Assembly (NCBI GenBank): GCA_910822075.1
Contig: CAJVGC010000590.1
Coordinates: 62,972,629 to 63,036,628, forward strand
Origin: Senecio squalidus
Lineage: Eukaryota > Streptophyta > Magnoliopsida > Asterales > Asteraceae
Direction of reading: 5' to 3'
DNA length: 64,000 bases
Position numbers and translations under genes: made by a program. Below the pieces are notes generated by a model, which was not told where the DNA came from, searched no databases, and was given only the letters and a program-made list of their open reading frames with translations. Positions 33,323 through 46,660 of the stretch are shown here, one piece after another; position 1 is the first letter of the stretch, and the number at the start of each line of letters is the position of its first letter.

Positions 33323-34778
33323 TTATATATAAACATTGTTATATAAAAGAAAGAAAGTAAATACTTTTGTGAGGGGGAATATAAAGTTTGACAGACGTGC
33401 ACATGCAGAAAAGGCATCAATACAGAAAGACAGTCCGTACTATTTGGGCTCGAACCTCCAAGTTGGAGACCACCTTCCACCGTCCAATGGGTCCTATGTC
33501 TAAATGACTACTATCATGGCACCCTTTTAAATATGCTCTTCGTTAACTATTGATTTTGAGATTTTAGACAAAAGTAAAATCTCTCTAATCTAAATTATAT
33601 AAAGAGATAAAAATTGAGTGATGGTATGGTTATGTTCTTTTATTGGCAAGTAAACTTTTATTCTAAATGTTAATTAATATTTAATTCTAGATTTTATTTT
33701 AACAAATAAACTATTAACTAATTATTAAAAAAATTAAATGTTGAAGGTCATTAGTTTTGATAACATTGAAAATTACTATATTGTAAATATATATATATTA
33801 ATAATTCATATCAATAGTATTAATACTTAGTAAAATTTAATTACTAAATTATAAAATTTTATAAATGAAAATGTTTATATGGCTATAGTCAAATTTAATA
33901 ATATTTTTAGAACTTTAAAAAAGATCTAATATTTTCGAATGTTATGAGAGATGTTATATTTTATAAATTCAGTAAAAATTTACATGTATAAGTAAATTTG
34001 AAGTTATTCTTTGTCCTATTTTAATGTTTGTGAAAAACTCGTTCAGGTGTTCGTAAAAAATTTATCAAATCATACGATATACAAGTTTAATCTAGTTAAA
34101 TATATAAGTAAGATTATGTAATCATCAAAAGTGATCTGCTTAAAAATGGTAAAAAAAAAATATGCCAGCCATCTTTAAATATACGCCGAAAAGTTAAGTT
34201 TAGAAATTTCCTTAATTATAGACCACTTTCAAGACTTTAATATCCTAATGTTATATGTATGTCTCAATACTTAACCTATTTTGATGAAAAAAAGAATATT
34301 ACATTTAATTGATTTTAATTTTTAAGGTATATATCAAAGATTAACACTAAAACTCTTTTTTAACTAATCAAATACATAATTTTACAATAAAATGTTTCAA
34401 TATAATGATTTTCTATTAAAAAACATACTTAAGAGCGAAAGTAGAAAAATTTTCACGTGGGAAAAAAGTCAAAATTATTTAGCAAATATTGATTTTTTTC
34501 ATTGTTGACGTGAGAGAAAAATAATGAGTATGAGTCTCAGATTGATGTTTTAGATCGATTCTTTGATTTTTCATCCGTAATCGGATACTTGTACGATTTT
34601 ACAAGAGTTGCCATTTCGAATAACTTTCATCAGCGAGATAATATCTTTTTGCGAAATCACGACCGAAAATATTGTAAGTTGCCTCTTGAGCTCTTACCCA
34701 ATAAAGTAATTTGACATGATTTAACTATAGATTAATACTATACAAAGATTATCTTTCTACTAGAATGATGTAGAAACT
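33323..34778. other. AT-rich intergenic stretch
   Basis: About 1.45 kb of A/T-rich sequence with no frame that looks coding, no RNA gene and no repeat border that I can fix. Confidence 0.5.
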
Positions 34779-34883
34779 TAAACTAATATAAATCTAATCT
34801 TAGTAATGTAATCCACACACAAATTCATTAAATATTTGTTAATCATCATACGTTTGGCGGAAAAAGTCGTTACATCATATTCT
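34779..34883 (-). repeat. Copia F2 LTR, left part
   Basis: Matches F1 (about 12060-12155), including the GGCGGAAAAAGTCGTTACAT block. It runs up to the insertion of the solo Tekay LTR, and its last five bases ATTCT are the target duplication. Its own left border is not clear. Confidence 0.55.
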
Positions 34884-37800
34884 TGTGACAACCGTCACTT
34901 TTCCGACTCAGGTTAGTCTAGTATGCCGTATGCTCTTACCGTGTTTAAAAAAAAAAAAAAACTTTTTATGAAAAGATCGTTACATTTCTTTTACGTATGA
35001 TGATTGCTATGTTATGTGTGTATACCTTTTTATGTGATGTTATCGTATTAGTTAGGTGCACAGTAGTTAGTTCCACTAGACGAGCTCCTAGATTAACTTA
35101 TCGAAAAGTTGGTATTTGATTCATTAGTATACTTTAGTTTATGAACTTGTTGATACATTTATACTTCAAAAACTACCTTTATTAAACGTAGAATATTCAT
35201 TTAACTAGTTTGAGCCTTCCGTTTAAACTTCGTACTTTTTTTTTAAACAAACCGTTCTCGTGTACCTTTGTAAACCACTTCTGCTACACCCGAGCCTAGA
35301 CACTTGATATTGGTCCTAGCCTTGGTCTTCTGAGTCTTAACTATGTTCTAAACTAATTCCTAATCTAATCCTTAACTAACCAAATACCAACCATTTCTAA
35401 AATAAAAATCAAACAAAACCCTAACACCAATTTTACTCCAATCCGCCACCATCTCCATCTTCTTCTTGGCAGCCAATTTCAGCCATCCTCCATCCCCATC
35501 GAATATCTCCTAATCCACCATTGAATTCGTGTTCATCATCAGCCATTGTTCAAGGTAAATCGGTTGTATTACTTGTGTATTCATCATAATCCGAAAATTC
35601 TTTTGGAATTCCTATAATCTGGTTGTTAAACACTCTTTGTAATTGTGTTTGGCCAGCAAATCTCCACACCACCGAGCCTCCTTCTTCCTCATCAAAAATC
35701 GGTTTCAGCAGCCCCATCACAGGTTCTATTGTCCTCCAAATTCGTTTTGTAAATTCGTTTATAGCCGAACCCTAGTTAGGGTTTTCAATTTGGTTGTATT
35801 CTTTGTTGTTGCAGCCACGATCACACCCAATTGGAATTGTATTTTCCTTCGGTTATAATCTGGTCTAAGACATCATCATTACATGTCTGATCATTTATCC
35901 AATTTGTTGTCTTCGTTATGTTCTTAATCAGTTCATGTATGTGTATGTATATTGTACGTCGATTGATTAAATTGCTGGTACGTTAAGCTGTCTTGTTCGA
36001 CTTATAGCTTCTGGGTTATATTGAATTAGATCCTGTGGTCTAAATGTGAATTGTAGCTCTCTTTTTCTAGTTTTCAAAAATATAAGATATGTCGTCTAAT
36101 TGTTTTCCAAACTCGCAGAATGTGCAAAATAGTGAGTGGGTCAAATCTGAAATTGTTGAAACGAGTTTTACCTAGGATTTATTATTGGAATTCGTGTAAC
36201 AATTTAGTAAAAGAGAAAGTAAATTAATATGTTTGGGATGTCTCACCACTGGTCTAAAATATGATGATTGAAGTTCGGGATACTTTGAATATTTGTAATG
36301 TACTTCAAACTCGCTTTAAACTTTAACTATATAAGTCTCGGTTTTGGACAGTTTCGGAAATTCTATTGTAGTCTGTCTACTTCAGTGTCTAACTCCTTTT
36401 TTGGTATTGAATTAGGATCAGTGACCTTAATGAAAATTATAGGTGTTGGAATCTAGTTTTCAAAAACGTAAGACTCGTATTCTAATTCATTGCCAAACTC
36501 CCTAGAACTGGTTTTTAGTAAACATGGGTCAAACTGCGTGTTGAGCTGAGTTTTTATATCCGATTATGGGCTAACTTGTTGTGTGGTTTAAACGCGTATA
36601 AATGGAGATTTTAAAACATGGATTCCTTGTTTATATGTCAAATTAATGATCTGGAGGTGTTGGTATTTTACGTGGTCGTTTCATATTTAAAAACGTTTTT
36701 ACATACTCGGGTACATTAAGTACTGAACGGGTCAGCAAGCTTTTTTCCAACCTGTTTTGATCATATCTTGGTCATAACAGATGCTTATTAAATGAATCTT
36801 GGTTCCTAGTTGTAGTTCTCGGAACGTACTTTTTGAATATATAAACCTCGTCCTCTAGTTCGTTTTAGAACTCTCAGAAACTGCATGTTAGTGAACCTTG
36901 GTCAAAGCTCAGTTTTAAACGATACTTTCTAGGATTGATAATTGAATTTGTGTAACCACTTAGACAATTTTAAAAATAGTTAAAAAGGTTTATTATAAGT
37001 TAATAACAGGTCTAATAAGTATAAAAAAAATGTCTATCTTGTCTACGCCTAAAATATACGATTTTATAAAGTAATAAACTCACTTATATAGAAATAACGT
37101 TTTTGGACATATTAGCTAATCAGTTTCGTTTTAATCATATCTCATTCGTAACGGACTCTTTTGTAATGATATCTTAGTCTAAAACGTATCCCTCGGTGTC
37201 TAGTTTTCAAATATGTTTCCGTCAACGTCTAATTCCTTCTAGAACCATAGTTATCTCGGTTTGAGTGAACCTATGCGTTCGCTGAAAATTTATCGTTTGG
37301 TTCAAAGTGTAAAACTCTATTCTAATACGTTTATACTTTTATCTAGGGGAGCTCTAGGACTAGTGAGGACTCTAATTGTGACCAACTTACTACACCATAT
37401 ACACACAGTACCGCTTACATACGCTCATTCGATAAGGTGAGTTCATTGCCCCTATGTTTTTACTGTTTTCACTTATTTGTGCAAAATTGGGGAAAGACAA
37501 AGCTTACTTAAAATGATTTTCATTATGAAATGTTTTGATAAACAATTCAACTACTAAAGTGTAAGAAAAATCTAATGCATTTAAAAACTGTTTGAAATGA
37601 GACGATTGCTATACTGTGACTACGTTGTAGTGACACCCCCCCCCCCCCATATAGCTACATTCATTCATACTAGTATAGGTACTTACTAGTGACGACAGAC
37701 CATGGTGCCAAAGGGCTACATGGTCGTATCTTTCTTAGTCTTACTGTGTGGACCGTTCCCCACCGACCCCGTAAGACATACAGTCAGTTAATGTAACTAC

Positions 37801-38442
37801 TGACGACTACATTCTATCGGTTAAGGTAATTACTGACGATCAGTAGAGGGACTTACTGATGTGTGCTACTATTTTACTTACTTATGCATTAGTTACACTG
37901 TTTGGACTGCTACTATTGTTTTAAGATTACTTGCTTTAAACTGAACTTTCCATGTTTAGAAACTTTCTATTTTTGGAAACCTTTTATATATGGAGACTTC
38001 TTCTTATAGAAACATTCTTTATTTTACGTAAATCATTTAAACTGTTTTACTTAAATTACTCAGTGAACTCGCTCAACCTTTGTGTTGACATTTTAAGCTT
38101 TGTTTTCAGGTAATGAGTAGGCGTAGGACTTGGATGTAGGAGTCGGACTCTAGATGACCTCAGGATATTTTTGCATTGTGGACATTTATATTTATACATT
38201 TGAATTACATTTCGGGTTTGAACGCCCAAGTATTCTTTCATTCGTCGATGTTTACATTTGAATATTCGTATTGTAGTGTTTGACGATTTTCGTGTACTAA
38301 GGTTTGCACCTTGAGTATGGCGACGTCATAACAATACATTATTTATTATTTCATATAGATTATATTCTTTATATTACTGTTGTGTTATGACGATCGCCAA
38401 TCGTGTTGCACCCTGCGTTTCCGCCAATGATGGGGTGTGACA
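34884..38442 (+). repeat. Solo LTR of a Tekay/Del-like element, 3559 bp
   Basis: Starts TGTGACAACCGTCAC and ends GGGGTGTGACA. ATTCT flanks it on both sides (34879-34883 and 38443-38447). There is no coding frame, primer site or polypurine tract inside, so it is a solo LTR left by recombination. A leader-like C/T-rich stretch lies at 35400-35540. Its last 330 bp recur inverted at 18153-18468. It contains a run of 13 C at 37636-37648. Clade assignment rests on the terminal sequences and is inference. Confidence 0.85.
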
Positions 38443-38764
38443 ATTCTATTACAGACTCACACCCAGAACATACTTCCTATTTATATACAATGACAAACAT
38501 AAATACATAATACATGTCACGTGTTTATTTAAAAATAATTCGAACAATCAATCAACTAAATCTTCGTATTCGGTTTACTTTTGAAACTTCAAGCTTTAGT
38601 TCTGATGTTGAAGTCTTCTTCCGAAGTAACTTCTTCTATGTTGACTTTAGTTTACTCCCTAAGTTTGACTTCGGATGTTGAACTTTATTCATCCGAAGTA
38701 AACACTTAGCAACATTCACACCTTGAACATTTTGTAGTTTCATCCAAAATCTTCAAACCCAACA
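38443..38764 (-). repeat. Copia F2 LTR, right part
   Basis: Continues F2 after the solo LTR: a minus-strand TATA box (TGTATATAAATAGG, about 38480-38492), a CACGTG motif, then the repeated word CCGAAGTAA, and the LTR end CCCAACA at 38764. The polypurine tract follows directly (38765-38773, GGAGGGGAT on the minus strand), so this is a 3' LTR of a minus-strand copia element. Confidence 0.68.
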
Positions 38765-38773
38765 ATCCCCTCC

Positions 38774-39138
38774 TTAGAGGATGCTACCAAAATCTTCAAA
38801 ATCAAAACATGGCACACTTCATCTACATGCAATTCTAGTACACTTCATATTCTCCATAGTAGTCCCTTACACCATTCTTGATCAACTCCAACACAAACTC
38901 AAGAACTTTCGTAAAATGAAGTCCTTTTCATCTATTTTATGTTCATTGAATGGAAGATTTTATAAGGCTAGCATATCTTCATATCTCATACTTCTTAAGT
39001 ATGCATCTTCATATAATCTTTCCTCTGCTCCTTCTTCTCTTTCAATAAATACCTCATGTGTGTTCATATCAAAATACCAAAATTTTAGTTTCGTCCCTGA
39101 AACCCTTTTTTTGCATTGAGCGTCCCTATTTAGCGAAC
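38774..39138 (-). other. Copia F2 internal remnant
   Basis: About 365 bp next to the F2 polypurine tract, without an intact reading frame. Presumably the 3' untranslated part of F2. Interrupted by the solo LTR at 39139. Confidence 0.4.
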
Positions 39139-39666
39139 TGTTGGGTTCTAACTTAGTCAAAATAGTTTTAACTCATTGATAGTGATCCTAGATATTGACA
39201 GTAGAGCATTAATGTGGAAATCAATTAATTACTACGATAAGGTAGTACGGCTGTTCAACTATTACTACGGAAGACATGTTACTGCGGATCAACATTGTTA
39301 ATACTGATCAAAGTTACTGCGGAAGAACATCTTGCCATGCACGTTTAATCTAATAGTTATAGTTGTAATTAGATTATGTTTCTTTTAGATAACGATGTAG
39401 TTTCCTAGTTTATCTAGGATAGCCTCAAGGTCTATAAATATAGATCCTTGTAAGATAGAAAACATGTTGTATTGATATCTTTGATTAATGTAATTGAGGC
39501 TTAATATTCGACAATAATATTGTTCGTTCATATTCATACTTTTGCAATATTCATTGTTTGATAACTTGTTAATATTAAAGTGTTCATCCGCTGTTGAACT
39601 TCTTTAATAGATCAAAATCTTAACAAAGGCAAATTATAAGTTATATTAGCTTATTCGATCCTGACA
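39139..39666 (+). repeat. Solo LTR of the copia E family
   Basis: 528 bp, TGTTGGGTTC to CCTGACA, with perfect target duplication CGAAC (39134-39138 and 39667-39671). It matches the copia E LTR (10509-11065) in reverse complement. A TATA box (TCTATAAATA) is near 39431-39440, and upstream of it the word TTACTACGG/TTACTGCGG recurs. Confidence 0.92.
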
Positions 39667-39835
39667 CGAACTCTTCACAAGTCTCGTCCATTTCTGTAAC
39701 AGACGTTATTGTCTCTATTATGTTATAACGACATGCTTTTCACGTGGGGTATTATAGTCAATTTACCCCACCACACTCTTTTCAATAAAACCTTCCTCCA
39801 TCTTATTCTTCGTTATCTCACCTCAATTTTCAAAA

Positions 39836-39934
<99 letters not shown>

Positions 39935-40071
39935 TCTCTCTGCTTTTCTTCTTCATAAAAATGGTGATTTGTGTTTTTTGAATGCAAGCCTTAAACCGGA
40001 CTTTGTGGACTTCTCAAAACCATTGGCGAAGGTTCTATTGTTTAACTAGATGCAGATTCATCGGTTGGGTT
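39667..40071. other. Non-coding flank of the CACTA element
   Basis: Holds a long (TC)n run and a CACGTG motif (about 39740) upstream of it. The C/T-rich stretch followed by ATGGTGATTTGTG could be a gene 5' region, but the frame stops after six codons. Its sequence continues beyond the CACTA element at 53040. I cannot name a gene. Confidence 0.4.
39841..39930. repeat. (TC)45 microsatellite
   Basis: Ninety bases of uninterrupted TC. The Ser-Leu open frame over it is an artefact. Confidence 0.98.
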
Positions 40072-40339
40072 CACTAGTACAAAATGTGATTTGGTCACAC
40101 CGAATTTTGTGTGACGATAGTCACACTAAAACTTTCAGCGCTTGTGTCACCAAACGTCGAGTGACCGAAGGGTATATACAGTCACATTAGCGGATTAGTG
40201 GTCGTATACGTTTAATAAGTAACCAAAACTTCAAAATGTGTGACTAATTGGGTACGAGTTTTTATTGAATTAACGAGTTTTAGTGACCGTAGACATTTTA
40301 TAGTCACACGAGGTTATAATATATGTGACCATTTCATCG

Positions 40340-40860
40340 GTTTAGCCACACAACAAATGTTTTGTTAGAGGAATTAGTCACATATAATTGAGCAAAAAGT
40401 GGCCAAATGTGTTAATATGTGTGACCATATGCTCCTTAAAGTTAAGTAAATATGTGATTGTATGACCAATGCAACGGCGACGCATATAAATAACAAGTGC
40501 GACAATTTGTATGATTTAGTCACACAACCAATGTGTTTTTGGTTGAGTTAGTCACATACAATTAAGCAAAAAGTGGCCAAAAGTGTTAATAAGTGTGACC
40601 ATATGCTCTTTAAAGTTAACTAAATATGTGTTTGTGTGACTATTGTTAATGCAACGGCCACACATATAGATAACATGTGTGGTAATTTGTATGATTTAGT
40701 CACACAACGAATGTTTTCTTGCGTGAATTAGTCACATACAATTATGTATAGAGTGGCCAAAAGTGTGACCGTATGCTCTCTCTAGTTAACTAAATATGTG
40801 ATTGTGTGACTATTGTTCATGCAACGGCCACACATATAGATAACATGTGTGGTAATTTGT
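40340..40860. repeat. Left subterminal tandem repeat of CACTA, about 172 bp unit
   Basis: Three units, recognised by GTGACCATATGCTC (and variants) near 40422, 40596 and 40766, each with GCAACGGCCACACATATAGA and TTTAGTCACACAAC. They are rich in short TGTGAC and GTCACA words. Confidence 0.82.
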
Positions 40861-40861
40861 T

Positions 40862-43800
40862 ATGTTTGATCAGTTTAGAGAGAGAAAGTTAATCTAGAGA
40901 GAGAAAGTAGATTTAGCATTAAGCTCCAAAGGTTACATTAATCACACCCCACACTCCTATTTACAGGAGTTGGGGGGGGGGGGGGAGGGGGGGGGGGGGG
41001 TTACAAAGACTTCCTAGTTATTAAAATTATGCCCCTAATAACAACTTCAATGTTATGATATTCTATTCCTAACAATTCCCCTTTATTTGTAGTTATTCAA
41101 AATATGAAGTGTTTGTCTTGTAGCATCTTCGTTGTTGTTATCTTGAATGTGTAGATGCTTGATTTGATCTTCAACTACAACTTTAGATTTCATCAGAGTA
41201 GCTTGTTGTAATCTTTGATACTTTTGAATCCAAAGATAAGTTGTTTGAAGAATCATTTTCTTTTCCCTTGAAAGCTCGACCTTGATGATGTATTGAATAT
41301 TTCATTGATGAAGTAATTCCGAAGGTCTTGCTCTTTGAAGAAGTCTTAAGAACCTAGTCATCCAAAATCTCTTTATGGCGAACCTTGAATGATAGTCTTA
41401 ACGATCCCCTCCTTTATCTTCGTGATCTTCAAATTCAACTTTAGATTTTAGTAGAGTAGCGTTTGAATCTTGGTATCTCGAAAAGCGTACTTTGAAAACT
41501 GACTTGAAGACTCTTTTATGTCAAAAGGAAGTTGAATGTATACTTCTAGTCTTTGATTTCTTGATTCCGATTTAGACCAACATTTTCAATTCCTTTGACG
41601 GTTTGAATCATAAAGTGGAACGCTGCCCCTTAATTGAGAAGTTTCACTTTATCTTTCATCTTGTAGAAGATTGATTAGATTTCTTTGTTTGAACAATCAT
41701 TTCCAAATTCCTTGAAGTTTTGATCTTTCATTTAACTCCCCCTCAACACATACTTGTAATCAAGTATCTGAAAGTTGATGTGTTACTTCGTTGTAGCTTG
41801 ATTATGAACACTCTTCTTTACTTGCATGCTTGTCCGTTGAAAATTTAAATTTTGTCAACCTTTGTTCACTTGCATTTATTCTCCAATCTTGAATATGTCT
41901 TTATTGAGGTCACATTTCATTTGTTTCGTGAATGAATACTTATTCTTAAACTTGATTTATCTTGACATCTTATCACCAAGCTTCCCGCAAATGAACAATT
42001 CCTTTTCTTCCACATATATACTCCGTAATGCATCCGTCTATACTTTATTCACTCGAATTCCCCATTATATTTCACAAATATAGATTCTTTCATTCTTTTC
42101 AAAATTACCCATTCTTTGGGTTTTCTTTTCTATTTGTACATGTTTCTCTATACGCTCCATTTGTTGCTCGTTCTTCTCCAATCTTTGCTTTTGTACATTC
42201 CAATGCTTTTGTTACACGTTTTTCCCATTTCTTCCTTTACACAAGTTCTTTTCCTTGATACACGTTTTCCCCCCTCATGATGATTATGACTCATTGTAAT
42301 CATCATGTAAACGTGTATTACATCGTGACAAAACGAGACATACTCCCCCAGATAACGGAATTTGAGAAAACTTGTCGTTCCAAAGTCTTGATCTTTGAAT
42401 TCTTGACGGTAACCTCAAATAGTATCCATAGTCGTGAAAATGGGAAAGTAACTACGAGATCACTTAGATTACTCGTTAACAACAATCAAAATCACAAAAG
42501 AAGTCGATTGTGTGACCTACGTTTAATGTTGGAAAAACGTTAGCATTGGTAGGATTTCCATTCGATCATTGGGAAATACCAAGATCGTTGGTACCACTAC
42601 AAATGTTTCGAGCTATATCACAAAGAAATGATTTTTGAAATTTCGTTCGTGTCTTAGAAAATGTTTAACATGTTGGCGCTAGACTCAATAGTGCATTAAA
42701 TGAAGTCGAGAAATGAAGTTGTTTTCTCTTGTTTCAATATCAACATTCTCCGAGTGAGAATATGATAGAATTGTGCTAATTCTCCGTGAATATTGAAACA
42801 AATTATTGTGAAAAATTTGAGTGGCGATGAGGTATATGTGCATTGCATCACTGGGTCCATAATGTCTTTTTCAATATCGAAAATCAACATATGAAATTCG
42901 ATAGAAATTTGGCAACTCGACGAGTTAATCGGTGAAGAAACGATCTCTCATTCTTTTAACTGTGTCACACACTCCTCACTCAACCTCTCATAATTTTCAA
43001 CTCCACCCTCATTTTGGCATTTTGAAAACGATGTTTTTGTTGATTTTGCACCTTTAATCTCCAATTCTAGACCTAACGGACCCTCACATTCGAAAGTGAT
43101 TCCTTAAGTAAGTCCCTCCGACTCTGGTTGGACTATAGGAAAAATATATATTTTTGAAAATTGTTCAAGGTGTATCAACATTTTGCCAAGTTTTGAGATA
43201 ACCTTGTCAACCAAAAGATGTGAAATATCTTACAATATGGTAGCAGTTTTTCAAAGTGACTTGGAAGTTTGCAATATTTTTGAAAAAACCCTCCTCCTCA
43301 ACATATGCATTTAATTATCAAAAATTTAGCATATGAAAAGTAAGTGATATTATGACAAAACGTTTTTTATTATAAGAAGTTTTTTTCGAAAATACATTTG
43401 TTGTGTTCATGAAAGAATATTGCATTTCGTTTGAAAAATTGTTTCGTTAAATCTCATTTAAAAGATTGTGTTCGTTGAAGCTCATTTGAAAGATTTTGGA
43501 GATAGTTCGAAAAATGATTTTATGAATTCCCCCTCAAAGTTAGATTCTCCATGTTCGATCAAACAAGTGTTTTGTAAAACTAGTTGAAATAAGAAAAACT
43601 TCTACAAAATCCTCTCTAAAAGATGAAATAATTCTAGTCGAGATTCAAAATCCGCTATTAAATCATCCTTTTCAATTGAATCTAGTTCTAGTCGAGTTAA
43701 TCAAATTTGCTAGTTTACAATTTCGAGAAGATTTGTCATTTAGAAAACACTTGTTAATTACGAAAATATTATCAAACACAAATATATACTTTGAATATGT

Positions 43801-44591
43801 TAGTTATAGTCGAGATTGCATTCATCATATTAAGTTTGTCTTTAGATAAATAAATTCGTAATTTTCCGGTTTTAGAACGAGTTTCAGTTTGAAATAATTG
43901 AAAGTCTAAACAAACTCAATATATCATATAAGATAATAATACTCGAAAGCAATAGTTCTAGTCGAGATTTAAAAAATCCGCTACTAAACACTTCCAAATA
44001 TTACGTCTCTCAAGTGATAAACCAAGTTTGTAATTTTGTTCGAAAAGGATTCATATTTTTGAAATACGAAATTTGTTAACGAATAACATGTAAATGTAGT
44101 AGTTCTAGTCGAGATTTTGAAATCTGCTACTAAAATACATTGAAATGAAATAATGTCATTAATTAGACAAAAATCGTGTTTTGAACAAAACTTGTTTTTG
44201 AGATTATCAAAAAAGATAGAAAATGTACTTTGTCAAAATAGATCAATATCACTAGAATGTGCTAGTTCTAGTCGAGATATAAAATCCGCTACTAAAACAC
44301 ATCCTAAATAACATTTTTCCATTCGTTTAAAATACATTTTCATCATTTAAGTTTGTCGATAAAATTTGAAAGCTTCCCTTTTGAAAATAAAATTGATGTT
44401 TTCGTTTTTAATACTTCTCCCCCTCGAAAATTCGATTGGTAATTTCATTACAAAAGGTGAAAGAATTGAAGCTCTCACTCAAATTTGTGAAAAACATCCA
44501 ACGTGTTAGATTTAGAAATGGTTTGAAACACTTGGAAGTTTTCGATTTGTGAGATATTGCTTAAAACATTTGAATTGTTATTACTTTGAAC
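40862..44591. other. Interior of the CACTA element, no intact gene
   Basis: About 3.7 kb. 40862-41069 looks like a short LTR (TGTTTGATCAG to CCTAACA) followed by a polypurine tract (41070-41080, AAAGGGGAAT on the minus strand), so a minus-strand LTR retroelement remnant may start here. Beyond, the sequence has C/T-rich short frames without motifs. A G-run (14 G, A, 14 G) is at 40972-41000. Degenerate repeats lie at 43631-44310. Confidence 0.4.
43631..44310. repeat. Degenerate repeat with core AGTTCTAGTCGAGAT
   Basis: The core plus AAAATCCGCTACTAAA recurs near 43631, 43682, 43800, 43951, 44099 and 44265; the last intervals are 148-166 bp. Between the cores the sequence varies. No protein reading is evident. 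Confidence 0.7.
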
Positions 44592-45907
44592 ATATGCATT
44601 AGCTAAACTTTTGACACACATAATAAGATATGTGACCATCTGAACCGCCGGACATTGGCTACACTGACATTATGTGTGACAAACTTGAGTTTATGATTTA
44701 GACACACAAACAACCAATGTGACTAATAACATATTTGTCACATAAAATCACCTTTAACGTGGCCATAAGCATCATTTAGTTACACATTTGTAGTATGGTG
44801 TGACAATTTATAACTCCATATAGTCACACGATCGTGCTACAAATACATGTGCCTATATATTAGCTATACTTTTGACACACATAATAAGATATGTGACCAT
44901 CTGAACTGGACTTTGGGTACACTGACATTATGTGTGATAAACTTGGGTTTATGATTTAGACACATAAACAATTAATTCATGTGACCATATAACGTCCCAT
45001 GATTTAGACACACAAACAACTAATGTGACTAATAACACATATGGTCGCATAAAAGCATCTTTAATGTAGCCATAAACTTCATTTAGCTACACATTTGGAG
45101 TATGGTTGGCTATTTATAAAGCTATATAGTCACATGATCGTGCTACAAATACATGTGACTATACATTAGCTAAACTTTTGACACACATAATAAGATATGT
45201 GACCATCTGACCCGGACTTTGGCTACACTTACATTATGTGTGACAAACTTGAGTTTATGATTTAGACACATAAACAAAAAATTCATGTGACCGTATAAAG
45301 GCTCTTGATTTAGACACTCAAACATTCATTGTGATTAATATTGGTCACATATAATCACCTTTAATGTGGCCATAAACATGGACTCGATGATTTAGACACA
45401 TAAATTAATTAATTAATATGATCATATAATGTCTCATGATTTAGACACACAAACAACTAATGTAACTAATACAAAATTTAACGATTGTTGTTTTCCCTCA
45501 TTTTGCCCCCCAAAATAGTCACACCATTACTTCATGACGTGACTGTATATGAATATATTGGTCACATGTAATCTCCTTTAATGTGACCATAAACATCATT
45601 TAGTTACACATTTGTAGTATGGTGTGGCTATTTATAAAGCCATATAGTCACATGATTGTGCTACAAATAAATATGAATATACACATTAGTTTTGGCGAAG
45701 CTAACACCCGCTAAATATATGGCTACACTTACAACATGTGTGACAAAATCGAATCTATGATTTGGAAACATAAACAATTATTTCATGAGACCATATATAG
45801 CCTTTCGTCACATTGGTTAAGTGTGTGACAATTATTTGTCACGTTTTTTTTGTATATCTTAACTAATGCTTCTTCATTGGTCACACACTTTAAATTCATA
45901 TGGGGCT
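44592..45907. repeat. Right subterminal repeats of CACTA, part 1
   Basis: Units of about 270-300 bp begin with GCTAAACTTTTGACACACAT near 44598, 44870 and 45172, each followed by AAGATATGTGACCATCTGA. Filled with TGTGACTA and CACATAAA words. Copia G follows at 45908. Confidence 0.82.
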
Positions 45908-46649
45908 TCTAGAAACCGATACCGTTTATATTAAACAAAATTCAAATTACAGAAAATGTAAACGAAAATTCGGCCAAGGCTCGTGATAAACACGATTCCC
46001 TTAAAACAAATTTCGCGTGCTATCACACGTTTTTTTTCTCAGGGTACAATGGCAAAACAGTTTATCAAACTTTCGGAGGTACACTTTCCTGAAAATTCAA
46101 TCAGAAATTATTGTTTACAGTAAAGATAGATCGGAAAGAGGTGTCTGTGATTAAGCTAAGACGTTCCATTTTATAGCCCAAATCGAACGTTTGCGTTTAA
46201 TTCAGTTTTAATGGCATTTAACGAGCCATTAAAATGAAACTGTAACAGTTTCAGCTAACTGTTAGTTACGTTAGTGTAACTGTTAGTTACGTTAGCGTAA
46301 AAGTTTCAGTTACGTTACTGTTAGTTACGCTTAGTTACGTTAGCGTAACTGTTAGTTACGTTAGCGTAACAAACTCAGCGTAACAGTTTCAGTTACGTTA
46401 GCGTAACTGTTAGTTACGTTAGCGTAACTGTTAGTTACTAAAACTCCGAATTAAAGCCAAAAACACCTATCTTTAGGTGTCGATATCTCATTCACCTTAA
46501 CTCCGTTTTGGACGTATAATATATCGTTGCAAAGCCCTTTCTAAGGGCTACACATTCATATTAAATATTCTTCGTTAATATTAAATATGTATCACTTTAT
46601 ATACGTCCAAAGTTGATGAAAATCATGTTTTTATCAACATTTTCCAACA
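45908..46649 (-). repeat. 3' LTR of copia G
   Basis: 742 bp, minus strand TGTTGGAAAATG to the ATACCGTTTATATT side. A minus-strand TATA box (CTATAAAATGG) lies at about 46167-46176. The array of GTTACGTTAGCGTAAC words (46241-46438) lies just upstream of it. The polypurine tract (CATGTGGGGGA) is at 46650-46660. The left edge is set by alignment with the other LTR. Confidence 0.85.
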
Positions 46650-46660
46650 TCCCCCACATG

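Noticed and set aside
39709..39981. Open frame rich in Ser-Leu
   Set aside because: It is the translation of the (TC)45 microsatellite; no protein features.
41862..42258. Phe/Ser-rich open frames suggesting membrane proteins
   Set aside because: Composition follows from T/C-rich sequence; frames overlap and have no start context or motif.
40862..44591. CACTA transposase gene
   Set aside because: Searched by eye on both strands; only short frames without transposase motifs.
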